This document shows, piece after piece, positions 51,349 through 60,312 of a stretch of 64,000 bases of DNA (position 1 is the stretch's first letter; every line of letters starts with the position of its first letter). This DNA comes from Mycobacterium montefiorense. Its GTDB lineage: Bacteria; Actinomycetota; Actinomycetes; Mycobacteriales; Mycobacteriaceae. The notes under the pieces were generated by a model. It made no database searches. It worked only from the letters and a program-made list of their open reading frames with translations, and was not told the DNA's origin. Location of the stretch: positions 1,168,362 through 1,232,361 of the forward strand of contig NZ_BFCH01000018.1 of assembly GCF_003112775.1 (NCBI RefSeq), given 5' to 3'. The position numbers and the translations under genes were made by a program.

Positions 51349-51658
51349 AGTGGGATCCGCAGAGCGCAGCGACTCGTTCAAGTACGCCCAGGATCATCCG
51401 ATTCAGCTCCTCACCGGACTATTTACCGGTGTCATGTCCACGCTGCTCACATTCGGTTTGTTCTGGTTCTTCGCACCCGTGCTGCCCCTAGCGCTATGCG
51501 GAATTACTGTGCTGTTCCGTCGCACAAAAGCATTCTCTATAGGTGCCCTAGCCGCGTTTGCAGGCGTTGTTGCTTTCGTCGGGTCGTTCGCAATCTTGAC
51601 CGTCATATTATCGCTAGCAATTGGATCGACACCTCCGCCGTCTGCAGGTTTGCGCTGA
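51335..51658 (+). CDS. small membrane protein
   Basis: 107 residues from ATG 51335, or 102 from an in-frame GTG at 51350. A hydrophilic start (GSAERSDSFKYAQDHPIQ) is followed by three hydrophobic helices (LLTGLFTGVMSTLLTFGLFW; PVLPLALCGITVLF; IGALAAFAGVVAFVGSFAIL). It overlaps the preceding gene by 14 bp. Not recognisably homologous to that gene. Function unknown. Confidence 0.6.
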   Translation: MGCTEVGSAERSDSFKYAQDHPIQLLTGLFTGVMSTLLTFGLFWFFAPVLPLALCGITVLFRRTKAFSIGALAAFAGVVAFVGSFAILTVILSLAIGSTPPPSAGLR

Positions 51659-51686
51659 GGGTGTGGTCGTGGATGCCCAAGTTGAA

Positions 51687-51715
51687 TTGACCAGCATCGA
51701 TGCCAGGGTTAGCCT
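51687..51715 (+). promoter_or_regulatory. island promoter, copy B
   Basis: TTGACC at 51687-51692, 17-bp spacer, TAGCCT at 51710-51715, then CGCCATCAGG and GGGGGCACG, matching copy A at 49238. It would drive the gene at 51936 with a leader of roughly 210 nt. Confidence 0.6.
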
Positions 51716-51935
51716 CGCCATCAGGTCAATAGGGGGCACGGCGGACGGGCCGGAACGGCGACGTTGGTGAAACCGATTCTGTCGAGTGGCCGTGGCGACG
51801 TTCGTTGGGGAGGCGAGATGTTTACCGGCGCTGGTTCGCTAATGAGGCGGTCCAGTGTTGCTGCACGGGAACGGCTGCGTTTTATCCCCAACACGGCTTC
51901 GCCTCGTTCCACTCAGCGGTGCACGGGAGGACACC

Positions 51936-52862
51936 ATGAGCGGTGACGATGAAATTCGAATTATTCTCGAGCGCCTCGCCCAGCTGACTGGGCATCCACC
52001 GCCGCCAGGGATCACACCTGATGCGCTGGCGACGGGCACAGTTTCCATGAGTCAGCTGCTGAGAGCCCTTGGGCTTTCTGCTAATAGCGGCGATCCCAGC
52101 GACATGACCGACGCCCAAACGGGGTACGCCGAGCGCAGTGCGAAAACCGGCGACGCGATGGCGAAATTCCCTGCCAACGAAGCAGAGTCGGCCGGGAAGA
52201 TGTCCGGTGTCGGTAGCCCTGCCGAGATGGCTCAGCAGATTCCGCAAATGATCTCTGGCGTCGCCGGCGGAATCTCAGGTGCCATGCAAGGTTTTCTCCA
52301 ACCCTTGAGCCAGCTTCCGCAGCAGGCCGCTCAGATCGGACAGCAGATGATGCAAGCCGGCATGGGCGCAATGCAGCACGGCGCGGAAGGAGCTCTGGGG
52401 GCTGGTGAAGCCATTCCCGGGGAATTGACGGGGTCCACGAGCGGGGCCGGTGCCGGTGGTGGCGGTGTCGGCGGCCTGGGCGCCACCACACCGACATCGG
52501 GCCTCAGTCCTCTTCCCGCTCCATCAGCCGGTACTGAGCCCGCGTCGTCCCGTACCACCTCTACCCCACCACCGAGTGCGTCGGCGCCTACTGGCGCGTC
52601 GCGGGGTGGGATTGGCGCGATGCCGATGATGCCGCCGGGCGCTATGCACGGCGCGGGCGCCGGAGCCAAGGACGAGAAGCCTGACACCAAACGCATTGTG
52701 CCGCCAACAGTTAGGAATGGCGCACCGGTCCAGGGCCGTATCACCACACCGCCGCCAGCGCCTGAGGTCGTCAAACGTGTTGAAGGCAAACCGGTTGCGA
52801 GCCGACGCATCATCTTGCCCGACCAAAAGCGAGACGACGACGATAAGAATGGGAACAGCTAA
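51936..52862 (+). CDS. Ala/Gly/Pro-rich protein of the export island
   Basis: 308 residues from ATG 51936 with GGGAGG 6-7 nt upstream; a longer in-frame start lies upstream without such a site. The N-terminal ~90 residues are helical and charged (DDEIRIILERLAQLTGH, SMSQLLRALGLS). Next comes an Ala/Gly/Gln/Met-rich helical stretch (IPQMISGVAGGISGAMQGF, QQAAQIGQQMMQAGMG), then a Gly- and Pro-rich low-complexity region and a basic/acidic tail (RRIILPDQKRDDDDK). No signal peptide and no WxG turn is seen. The architecture resembles ESX-associated substrates and PPE-like linkers, but I do not recognise a family. Confidence 0.65.
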   Translation: MSGDDEIRIILERLAQLTGHPPPPGITPDALATGTVSMSQLLRALGLSANSGDPSDMTDAQTGYAERSAKTGDAMAKFPANEAESAGKMSGVGSPAEMAQQIPQMISGVAGGISGAMQGFLQPLSQLPQQAAQIGQQMMQAGMGAMQHGAEGALGAGEAIPGELTGSTSGAGAGGGGVGGLGATTPTSGLSPLPAPSAGTEPASSRTTSTPPPSASAPTGASRGGIGAMPMMPPGAMHGAGAGAKDEKPDTKRIVPPTVRNGAPVQGRITTPPPAPEVVKRVEGKPVASRRIILPDQKRDDDDKNGNS

Positions 52863-53039
52863 CGAGCGGGAGCCACACAGGACCGCTCGGCAGATCCGAA
52901 AGGCATCAAACGCTCTGCCTAGCATTGTCTTTCGATCAATCGCGACCGCGCTTTGGGGTTAGCCGCCGGGATGCCGTGATCACCTACCCTGAGCTGGCTG
53001 GATTCAGTCGAGAGAATTTCCGCAATCGCTACGGAGAGG

Positions 53040-53045
53040 TACGCT
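53040..53045 (+). promoter_or_regulatory. -10 box for leaderless message of membrane paralogue 1
   Basis: TACGCT followed by exactly 6 bases and the GTG start at 53052. The same spacing is seen before its paralogue at 53719. Confidence 0.45.
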
Positions 53046-53051
53046 CGCGGC

Positions 53052-53591
53052 GTGTCAAATCTAACTCCGCCACCACTGCCACCCGCCTCCGCGTACTTGC
53101 CCGGAACGCGGTCGACGCCAACACGTCCGTCAAGGTGGCTCTTGATTTCTTCAATAGCGATTGCGCTGGTTGCCCTTGGCGTCGCGATCGGTAGTTGGCT
53201 CCGACCTTTGCCGGAAAACAAATCAACTGCACCAAGTTACACGACCCAGCAGGTAGCTGATGCCAAATTAAAGGTATGCGCGCCGTTTACAAAAGCGAAT
53301 AACGCCGTACGGGCCGCTACCGCCCGGGACAAAGGCTCAGATTACGCCACGCAACTAGCTTCGGCGGTGAACGTCCGACAAGCACTACTCGCTGCCAGCC
53401 AGTCCTTAACATCGACCCTGAACCAAGAGCCAGCGGCTCCCGCCGATATCGTGTCGAACACCCACAGTCTCGCGGATGCTTACCAGGCTCTTACTATTGC
53501 TTTAATTGCCGATGCAACAGAACCAGAGAAAAGCCCGATCTTGCATTCTGGCGACGAGGCTACTTCATCACTTGAGAATCTCTGTAAATGA
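53052..53591 (+). CDS. membrane-anchored hypothetical protein, paralogue 1
   Basis: 179 residues from GTG 53052. Pro-rich cytosolic start (MSNLTPPPLPPASAYLPG), one membrane helix at about 29-49 (WLLISSIAIALVALGVAIGSW), then an external helical domain with YTTQQVADAKLKVC, ASAVNVRQALLAASQSL and a final ATSSLENLCK. Two Cys, near the start and end of the external domain, could form a disulfide. It is clearly paralogous to the next gene. Function unknown. Confidence 0.7.
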   Translation: MSNLTPPPLPPASAYLPGTRSTPTRPSRWLLISSIAIALVALGVAIGSWLRPLPENKSTAPSYTTQQVADAKLKVCAPFTKANNAVRAATARDKGSDYATQLASAVNVRQALLAASQSLTSTLNQEPAAPADIVSNTHSLADAYQALTIALIADATEPEKSPILHSGDEATSSLENLCK

Positions 53592-53706
53592 GATGCGGAA
53601 ACAGCCGACACGTACGCACCCAGATCATCCATAATTTCTGTATCCAGCCGGCCAATTGCTACATTGCCCCGGATAATGGGTGACTGGCATTATCTCCAAT
53701 GGACGA

Positions 53707-53712
53707 TACGAT
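53707..53712 (+). promoter_or_regulatory. -10 box for leaderless message of membrane paralogue 2
   Basis: TACGAT followed by 6 bases and GTG 53719. It decides the start choice for the paralogue. Confidence 0.45.
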
Positions 53713-53718
53713 CAGTGT

Positions 53719-54249
53719 GTGCCGGATCTGCCCCCGTCCCCCATTGCTGATGGCCCACTCCCATGGCTGCCGCGGCTAGTACCTGCACGGTCAAGACCGT
53801 GGCTCACGTTCGCACTGGTAGGCACTGCTCTGCGGGTGATCTTTGGGGGCATTGCCGTCGTCGGCTGGTTTCGACGTGGACAGCTCAAACGCCCACAACC
53901 TCAGACTTACACCACCCAACAGGCCGCGGCCGTCAAAACGAAGGTCCGTGCTGCGCACGAAAAATTCCACAATACGATTAATTCGAGTACGTCCCGCGAT
54001 ACGACCTCCCAGCTTGCATTCGCAATAAATGGGCAGCAAGCAGTTAACTCCGGTAGCGACCATCTCCGGACCACGGTTGCCCAACAGCCCGCAGCACCGT
54101 GCGACCTCGCAACTGCAATTCGACAACTTAGTGATGTCTTTCAGGAACTCGTAGGCGAGTACCAAAATAAGCTGTCAGATGCAGAAGAGGAGCCGACGAT
54201 ACACGCTGCTGATGAAACAACGTTAGCTATCGAAAGCTTTTGCGCATAA
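53719..54249 (+). CDS. membrane-anchored hypothetical protein, paralogue 2
   Basis: 176 residues from GTG 53719, chosen because MPDLPPSPIADGP aligns with the start of paralogue 1 and because a -10 box lies 6 bases upstream; an earlier GTG at 53680 is in frame. One membrane helix at about 28-50 (LTFALVGTALRVIFGGIAVVGW), then YTTQQAAAVKTKVRA, the same YTTQQ hallmark as its neighbour, FAINGQQAVNSGS and a final TLAIESFCA. The stop overlaps the next ATG (TAATG), coupling it to the large downstream protein. Confidence 0.68.
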   Translation: MPDLPPSPIADGPLPWLPRLVPARSRPWLTFALVGTALRVIFGGIAVVGWFRRGQLKRPQPQTYTTQQAAAVKTKVRAAHEKFHNTINSSTSRDTTSQLAFAINGQQAVNSGSDHLRTTVAQQPAAPCDLATAIRQLSDVFQELVGEYQNKLSDAEEEPTIHAADETTLAIESFCA

Positions 54250-56405
54250 TGTTGCCACCAGGAGAATGGTCAGGAGCCATCGTCGGTGATCAATGGGTGG
54301 ATGACCAGGATTTGATGGCACTTGTGCATGGCAGGACTAATCGCCGAAACATCAAAACTGAATTTACAAATTTTGGAGACATGCTGCATAGCGCCCAAAC
54401 TGGGCCACTCGGAGAGCAGCAAGGCTTTACGGCTGATGATCTTCGCCAAGCCTTTCGCCGGGGTGAAGAACAAGCACAGAAGGTGGCCGAAAAGAATGGC
54501 GTCAAGGAGAACGCCTACGACAGCGCCTACGACAGCATGGTGAGCCTTCGCCAGGATCTGACCAAACTCGCCGAGGAAGGCAACCAGCGGATCACTGAGA
54601 TTCAGAATTCCAAGGAGCCCGTAGCCGTAAGGGTGCCGCAGATGGTCGCTGCGATAAACCAGTATCGAGCGCTCGCCAACATCACCGCAGCGAAGTACGC
54701 CGGCAACGTACTTGATGCCATGCAGACGATCCTCGAAGCAGAAGGAGCTGGCATGTCAGCGCGTCAGTTCGCGCAGTCGCACGGCGTCGACATCGGCAGT
54801 ATGTTTCGACAGCCTAGTGACGAAGAGGGTCTGACCGCACGCGTCCAAGGCGTCCTCAACAAATCTGGCTCACCTCTGGATTCGGCGTCCGCCTACGGAA
54901 ACAACCCACCGCCACTAACACAACCAGAGCCCGCGCCTGACACTATGTCCGCCATCAACGAAGGCGGTAGCATTCCTCAACCAAACACGGTGGTGCCCGA
55001 CCCAGCATCCGCTAATGGGACTCACCCGTGGAGTGCTATCAACCAAGCCGGCGTGGGCCCAAAGCCACCTCTGGTACGAGGCCCGCAAGCGGCACCCTTG
55101 CCTATATCGGGGCCAAGCGTCGCTCGCTCCCCAGCAGGAGCGGCTTCGTCGATGGCACTGGCCGCGAAGCCCTCGCTGCCAACCGCACCACAACTGTCGT
55201 CCGGACCCCTAACCGGCGCACCGGCGGCACCGACCAGCCCGGTCCAGCCGGTGACACCGGCCGACTTGATGCACAGCTTCGACAAGGGAATGCAGGCAGG
55301 GACACCACTTTCCGCGACTGCTGGCGCGATGCCGCCCCCTCACTCCACAGACCCTCAGATACCGACGACCCCCACCGCAGGCACGGGCGCTGTCCCGGTC
55401 AACGCACCGGCATACGAAGCACCGCCCGTCGCGCATGCGGCAGCCCCCGACGCAACCCCGCCACCACAGGTCGTCGCGGGATCGCCAAGCCCAGCCGCGG
55501 CTGCACCCGCGCCCGCGGGCCCGCTGCCCGCTTACGCCTCCGACATACGGCCGACGATTCCCGCGGCGTCCGCCCCTGTCCTTCCATCGAGCCCACCGCC
55601 CTCGGCGATGGCAAGTTCTGCGCCGGTGCATCCCTCAGCCGCGCAAGGTAGCCCGGCTCAGCCCACAGTCGTGCGCCAATCGCCCCCTCCACCAACGCCA
55701 TCCGCGCCGTCGGGTCTGGGAACCGAGGCCGTCGCGGCCACCGCTACCGGGGCGCTCGCCGGGGCCGCATCGGCCAACGCCACCGAGCGTGCACGACTAG
55801 AGCGACTGGTGGCCGCGGTTGCCCGCCAACAACCTCGGCTGTCCTGGGCGGCCGGAAATCGCTCTGACGAAACCACCCTGCTCACAACAGATCTCGCCAG
55901 CGGCTGGATCCCGCCGGGCATCGAACTCCCGGCCGCGGTCACGCTGCTGTCCCCCGAACGACGCCGCGGCGACCTGGAAACCCTGCTCGGCGCGGTCACT
56001 GTCGCCGCGGGATACACCCCGATCCACCACGTTCCGGAGGAAGACGAGCCCACCCCCACATCGCCACGGCCCCGCCGCCTGCCCGAGATCGACGAACTCG
56101 GCTGGGAGCTCAACCAGGCAACCCAATGGCGCGACGGTCTGCCGCGACTGGCCCACACGCTCGCCAAAGCCGCCACTGGCGGCACCGGGGTGCTCGACAA
56201 AGAGGTCGATCTCCTGCAAACGCATCTGCGTAAGATCAGCACCCGCGTTCTGGACAGCTACCCCGAGAACGTCGACTTGCACGACGTCGGAAACTGGCAG
56301 CTGCTGGCAGCCATCGAGGCACTGGTGGCAGACGACAAGACGGCCGCCAATTATCACCTCGCCTGGTTCCAGGCCTGCAGTACAACAATCCACAAGGTGA
56401 ATTGA
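54249..56405 (+). CDS. large Pro/Ala-rich protein of the Rv2082 type (DUF5631/5632-like)
   Basis: 718 residues from ATG 54249; a TTG three codons upstream is possible and would give 721, the length of M. tuberculosis Rv2082. Helical N-terminal part to about 215 (LRQAFRRGEEQAQKVAEKNG, MVSLRQDLTKLAEEGNQ). A Pro/Ala-rich low-complexity region follows at about 215-510. The folded C-terminal domain is about 515-718 (ARLERLVAAVARQQPRLSW, LSPERRRGDLETLLGAV, NWQLLAAIEALVADDKTAANYHLAWF). No signal peptide or membrane helix. Similar proteins occur in mycobacterial clusters with DUF2563 and N-module genes, as here. An ESX-linked role is inferred from that context. Confidence 0.75.
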   Translation: MLPPGEWSGAIVGDQWVDDQDLMALVHGRTNRRNIKTEFTNFGDMLHSAQTGPLGEQQGFTADDLRQAFRRGEEQAQKVAEKNGVKENAYDSAYDSMVSLRQDLTKLAEEGNQRITEIQNSKEPVAVRVPQMVAAINQYRALANITAAKYAGNVLDAMQTILEAEGAGMSARQFAQSHGVDIGSMFRQPSDEEGLTARVQGVLNKSGSPLDSASAYGNNPPPLTQPEPAPDTMSAINEGGSIPQPNTVVPDPASANGTHPWSAINQAGVGPKPPLVRGPQAAPLPISGPSVARSPAGAASSMALAAKPSLPTAPQLSSGPLTGAPAAPTSPVQPVTPADLMHSFDKGMQAGTPLSATAGAMPPPHSTDPQIPTTPTAGTGAVPVNAPAYEAPPVAHAAAPDATPPPQVVAGSPSPAAAAPAPAGPLPAYASDIRPTIPAASAPVLPSSPPPSAMASSAPVHPSAAQGSPAQPTVVRQSPPPPTPSAPSGLGTEAVAATATGALAGAASANATERARLERLVAAVARQQPRLSWAAGNRSDETTLLTTDLASGWIPPGIELPAAVTLLSPERRRGDLETLLGAVTVAAGYTPIHHVPEEDEPTPTSPRPRRLPEIDELGWELNQATQWRDGLPRLAHTLAKAATGGTGVLDKEVDLLQTHLRKISTRVLDSYPENVDLHDVGNWQLLAAIEALVADDKTAANYHLAWFQACSTTIHKVN

Positions 56406-56429
56406 CGGCCAAAACCGCGGTAGTAATCT
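56402..56429 (+). promoter_or_regulatory. possible promoter before the DUF2563-type gene
   Basis: TTGACG at 56402-56407 and TAATCT at 56424-56429 with a 16-bp spacer, starting inside the stop region of the preceding gene. The GTGAATTGAC context also occurs at island promoter A. Confidence 0.35.
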
Positions 56430-56454
56430 TTAGTCCAGCTCGGAAGGGGTGGCG

Positions 56455-56769
56455 GTGTTCGTCGACACTGGATTACTGCACTCGGGGGGAAGCCAGTCTC
56501 ACCGCGCGGGCGGGCACGCTCAAGACGCAGCCGATCGCCTGTCGCGGGGACCGCTGATGTCGGGGATGTTCGGTGACTTCTCCGCCGCGGAGCAGTTTCA
56601 CGAAGCGGTGAGCGTAGCCCACGGCAAGCATGTGAAAGACCTGCAAGCCCACGGGGAAACGCTGGCCACAGTCGGCGGTAAGGCCCACAAAGCCGCCTCG
56701 GGGTTCACCGACATGGAGGAGCACAACGCCGCGAAACTGCGGGCCGTGCGATGCAACTCCGCTACATAA
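56455..56769 (+). CDS. DUF2563-type small helical protein (Rv2078-like)
   Basis: 104 residues from GTG 56455 (MFVDTGLLHSGGSQSHRAGGHA), equal in length to M. tuberculosis Rv2078; GGAAGGGG lies 6-13 nt upstream. About 100 residues, two helices with a central GMFGDFSAAEQFHEAV, the general size and shape of WXG100 proteins but without a WxG. It overlaps the next gene by 19 bp, so the pair is made together. It may be an export partner or chaperone of the N-module hydrolase, as inferred from the constant pairing. Confidence 0.72.
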   Translation: MFVDTGLLHSGGSQSHRAGGHAQDAADRLSRGPLMSGMFGDFSAAEQFHEAVSVAHGKHVKDLQAHGETLATVGGKAHKAASGFTDMEEHNAAKLRAVRCNSAT

Positions 56770-58631
56770 GCATCCCCCAGCTGATCGCCGAAGCCGGCGG
56801 TGACCCTTGGGCGATCAACAACAGCCTCCAAAGTGGCCTTCCCGCACAGATTTCCGATCTCGCGCAGGCATTTCACAACGCAGGCCGCTGTACTACCGAG
56901 TCCTCCAACGCATTCGAACAAGCCCGCAATCGCTTTGAGGCATCCTGGAATCGCGAGCACGGCGAGAACCCGATCAACGACTCAGCCGAGGTGCAGCGCG
57001 CTGCCCAGCAGCTTGGTGCACAGTCCTTGCAATTGCCCAAGATCGGCGTCACCCTGGAAAGTATCGCCGCCGCACTGGCCGAAGCGCAGCGAACCGGCGC
57101 CACGTTGATCTCGACGTTGGAGAGCCGACTACAGCAGATTGACAACCAACTCGGGCAAGCACTGGACCTGGAGAAAGACCCTCACCTCAGCGCCCCGGAT
57201 AGATCGGCGGTAGATACGCTCATCGACTTGTTGGAACAGCAAGCCATCGACGACACCAAATCGACCCTCGCACAATTTCGCTCGGTTCGCAGCGGCTACT
57301 CCGACTACCTGCAGAAGTCATTGACGACCCTGCGCACCGACGGATATGACGGCGCGGCCATCCAAGGCGTGGATGCACCGGAATCGGCTCCCAGACCCGA
57401 AGATTCGATTCCGCTCCCAGCCCCGGGAACAAGCACCGACGGCGTAAACCGGTGGTGGAAGTCGCTCACCAAGGAACAGCGGGACCGACTGATCGCCCAG
57501 CATCCCCCGGATCTGGGCAATCTCAAGGGGATTCCCGTTGTGGCTCGCAGTCAGGTCAACATGGCGGTGATGAACGACGACCTGCACCGCGTCGAGCACC
57601 TCGCCAACAACGGGGTATCCGTCAACGACGTGCTCAGCGATCCGGGCAGGTACGGGCTGTCGCCCGCCGAAGTCACCCGCTACACCAACGCCTCTCGCGG
57701 CAAGGAAGGCTTGGCCAAATCCGCAGAGGCGGTGGACCTCTGGAACAGGCACCCGGACATATTCCTGGTGAGGTATCAGCCTGACGCATTCGGCGGCGAG
57801 GGTGTGGCGGCCATCGCAATGGGCAACCCCGACACCGCCGCGAACACCGCAATCCTGGTCAAGGGCCTAGGAAGCGGTGTGTTCGAAGGAACTCTGGCCA
57901 ACCCCGACGGTGTGCGTCTCTATGACGAAACGGCACGCGCCGCTGGGGGCAAGCCGACTTCGGTGGTGATGTGGATCGGCTACGACGCCCCGAACAATGT
58001 GACCGACCCCGGCCTGTACGAGCCGAACATGGCACGTACCGGGGGCCAGCTGCTGGCCTCAGATGTCAACGCGTTCGCGGTGACTCACGAGGGTGCGCCG
58101 ACCCACATGACCGTGGTCGGCCACTCCTACGGATCCACCGTCGTCTCGGACGCGGCGGCGGGCTATGGCATGCATTCCAACGATGTGGTGCTGGTCGGGT
58201 CACCCGGCACGGATTTAGCCCACTCCGCGGCCGACTTCCACCTATCGCCGGGTGGACATCTTTACGTCGGCGCGGCCTCGGGCGATGCGGTGACCTGGTC
58301 ACCCGGTCAAGTGACGGGTCCGGGCGTCTTCGGTCCGACGCTGGGCGGACTCGGCGACGATCCGTCCGTGGACGGCTACGGGTCCACCCGATTCAAGGCC
58401 GAAGTCCCCGGCTATACCGCCAACCCGATTTACGACCATTCCCACTACTTCGATAATGGGTCAGAGTCGCTGTTCAGCATCGCCGACGTGGTTTCCGGCC
58501 ACGGTGACGCGCTGGAACACGACGGCATGACGGCACCGCACCGCGGCGAATACGGAATAGGTGATTGGTTTGACCCAGAAGCCCTCCGCTCGGCGACCAC
58601 CGGGCACACCCACAGCGCCCCGACAGGCTAA
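56751..58631 (+). CDS. N-module alpha/beta hydrolase (Rv2079-like)
   Basis: 626 residues from ATG 56751. Residues 1-220 are the helical N-terminal module shared with the gene at 49446 (IPQLIAEAGGDPWAIN, RCTTESSNAFEQARNRFEASWNR). The C-terminal part, from about 235, is a DUF1023-type alpha/beta hydrolase with TAILVKGLGSGVFEG, nucleophile Ser459 in VVGHSYGSTVV, VLVGSPGTDLAHSA, and candidate His residues in the NPIYDHSHYF region. Likely a serine esterase, lipase or phosphatase-like enzyme, substrate unknown. It is paired with the DUF2563-type gene upstream and the lipoprotein gene downstream, as Rv2078-Rv2079-lppJ are in M. tuberculosis. Confidence 0.85.
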   Translation: MQLRYISIPQLIAEAGGDPWAINNSLQSGLPAQISDLAQAFHNAGRCTTESSNAFEQARNRFEASWNREHGENPINDSAEVQRAAQQLGAQSLQLPKIGVTLESIAAALAEAQRTGATLISTLESRLQQIDNQLGQALDLEKDPHLSAPDRSAVDTLIDLLEQQAIDDTKSTLAQFRSVRSGYSDYLQKSLTTLRTDGYDGAAIQGVDAPESAPRPEDSIPLPAPGTSTDGVNRWWKSLTKEQRDRLIAQHPPDLGNLKGIPVVARSQVNMAVMNDDLHRVEHLANNGVSVNDVLSDPGRYGLSPAEVTRYTNASRGKEGLAKSAEAVDLWNRHPDIFLVRYQPDAFGGEGVAAIAMGNPDTAANTAILVKGLGSGVFEGTLANPDGVRLYDETARAAGGKPTSVVMWIGYDAPNNVTDPGLYEPNMARTGGQLLASDVNAFAVTHEGAPTHMTVVGHSYGSTVVSDAAAGYGMHSNDVVLVGSPGTDLAHSAADFHLSPGGHLYVGAASGDAVTWSPGQVTGPGVFGPTLGGLGDDPSVDGYGSTRFKAEVPGYTANPIYDHSHYFDNGSESLFSIADVVSGHGDALEHDGMTAPHRGEYGIGDWFDPEALRSATTGHTHSAPTG

Positions 58632-58651
58632 CCGCAGAAAGGAAGTGACGA

Positions 58652-59179
58652 GTGTGGACTCTCACAATCAGGATCGCCGTCGCGGCGTCAATAGTCGGCG
58701 TTGCACTCACGGGATGTGCTGAGACCGTGCATGATCCGATATCTCCGCAACAAGACCGCGCCCAGGTCCTCAACGCTGCCCGCGACATCGTGACTACCCT
58801 GCACAGCCAAGTGACCGAGGCGACATTCAGCTATGAGTCGTGTAACGACCAGGGAGAGCCGCCATTTCGTGGCGTTGCGAAGGTGGCGTTCTGGCTGCCA
58901 GACATCCCGCACAACGAACCCGCCGACGCCCAGGCGCTGATGAAGGGACTCGTCGCCGACGGGTGGAGCACCGATTCCGATTTCAAATCTCACTCACCGA
59001 CCTTGCGGAAAGACAACGTCAACATCATCCTGACCGTGCCGCCGCGCCCACCCGCCGGCGTCGAACTCAACAGCCACGCTCGCGTCGACGTCAATGGTGA
59101 ATGCCGCGACACCACCGATCACCGCACCGACGGCTCGATCGTGCCGGCCGATATCAGCAAGGAAATCCAGCAGCCGTAA
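58652..59179 (+). CDS. lppJ: lipoprotein (LppJ-like)
   Basis: 175 residues from GTG 58652 with AAAGGAAG upstream. Type II signal peptide: MWTLTIRIAVAASIVGVALTGC with lipidated Cys22 in LTGC. The mature part has ATFSYESCNDQGEPPFRG and DVNGECRDTT, suggesting a disulfide. It follows the N-module hydrolase by 20 bp and occupies the place of lppJ (Rv2080, 187 residues). A periplasmic partner or protective role for the hydrolase is possible but unproven. Confidence 0.78.
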   Translation: MWTLTIRIAVAASIVGVALTGCAETVHDPISPQQDRAQVLNAARDIVTTLHSQVTEATFSYESCNDQGEPPFRGVAKVAFWLPDIPHNEPADAQALMKGLVADGWSTDSDFKSHSPTLRKDNVNIILTVPPRPPAGVELNSHARVDVNGECRDTTDHRTDGSIVPADISKEIQQP

Positions 59180-59184
59180 GGCTA

Positions 59185-60312
59185 TTAGGACACCGGTACC
59201 ACGACGAGGTCGTGCGGTCGGTTGTTGAAAGCCAGCGCGCCGTCCTCGGTCACGACGACGATGTCTTCGATGCGCGCACCACAACGGCCCGGAAAGTAGA
59301 TGCCCGGCTCGATCGAAAATGCCATCCCCGCAGTCAATGGCAGATCGTTGCCACTGACGATGTAGGGCTCCTCATGCACCGAGAGTCCGATGCCGTGGCC
59401 GGTGCGGTGCACGAAGAACTCCGCGAGTCCCGCTTCGGCTAGCACGTCGCGGGCGGCGGCGTCGACCTGCTCGGCGGTCACCCCCGGACGAACCACCTCA
59501 AAGGCCGCCCGCTGGGCCCGCTGCAGCAGCGAATATTGCTGCGCAACATCGTGATTAGGCTCTCCGATGCTGTAGGTACGCGTCGAGTCGGAGTGGTATC
59601 CCGGCTCGTAGGCTCCCCCGATGTCGACAACGACAATGTCACCGGCCTGCAGTTCGCGGTCCGAATAACTGTGGTGCGGGTCGGCGCCGTGCGGGCCGGA
59701 GCCGACGATGATGAACGACACCTCCGAATGCCCTTCGGCGACAATAGCTTCGGCGATATCATCGGCGACGTCGGCCTCAGTGCGGCCCGGAATCAGGAAC
59801 TCCGGCACCCGGGCATGTACCCGGTCGATGGCCGAACCGGCCTTGCGCAGCGCGTCGATCTCGCACTCCTCCTTGACCATCCGCAGGCTGCGCAGTATGT
59901 CGGTAGCCAACACCGGGGGCACGCCGAGCAGACCGGCCAGCGGCAACAGATGCAGGGCTGGCATGGAGTCGGTGACCGCCGTCGCGGCGGGAGCGCCGCC
60001 CAGCGCCGCAAGAACCAATTGGTAGGGGTCGTTGCCGTCGACCCAATCGCGCACCGGCAAACCCAATTCGGCAATGGCCGATCCTCTGAGCGAGGCCAGC
60101 TCCAGCCGCGGCACCACCACCGTCGGGTCACCGGAGGCCGGCACCACCAGCGCGGTCAGCCGCTCGAACGTCTGAGCCCGCGACCCGCTGAGATAGCGCA
60201 GGTCGTATCCCGGGGTGATCACCAGGCCGTCGAGTCCGGCGTCGGCGGTCGCGGCGGCCGCCGCTGCCAGGCGACGGGCATAGACCGCGGCATCGAATCG
60301 GTGAGAATCCAT
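59185..60312 (-). CDS. pepE: Xaa-Pro dipeptidase/aminopeptidase-type PepE
   Basis: 375 residues from ATG 60312 (MDSHRFDAAVYARRLAAAAA), the exact length of M. tuberculosis PepE (Rv2089c); the longer frame upstream is antisense to the exonuclease. M24 'pita-bread' metallopeptidase cleaving Xaa-Pro bonds. The five metal ligands are readable: Asp in VVVDIGG, Asp in YHSDSTRTY, His in HRTGHGIGLSVHE, Glu in FSIEPGIYF and Glu in ARIEDIVVV. It is divergent from the exonuclease gene with 48 bp between starts and converges on the lipoprotein gene. Confidence 0.94.
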   Translation of the reverse strand: MDSHRFDAAVYARRLAAAAAATADAGLDGLVITPGYDLRYLSGSRAQTFERLTALVVPASGDPTVVVPRLELASLRGSAIAELGLPVRDWVDGNDPYQLVLAALGGAPAATAVTDSMPALHLLPLAGLLGVPPVLATDILRSLRMVKEECEIDALRKAGSAIDRVHARVPEFLIPGRTEADVADDIAEAIVAEGHSEVSFIIVGSGPHGADPHHSYSDRELQAGDIVVVDIGGAYEPGYHSDSTRTYSIGEPNHDVAQQYSLLQRAQRAAFEVVRPGVTAEQVDAAARDVLAEAGLAEFFVHRTGHGIGLSVHEEPYIVSGNDLPLTAGMAFSIEPGIYFPGRCGARIEDIVVVTEDGALAFNNRPHDLVVVPVS

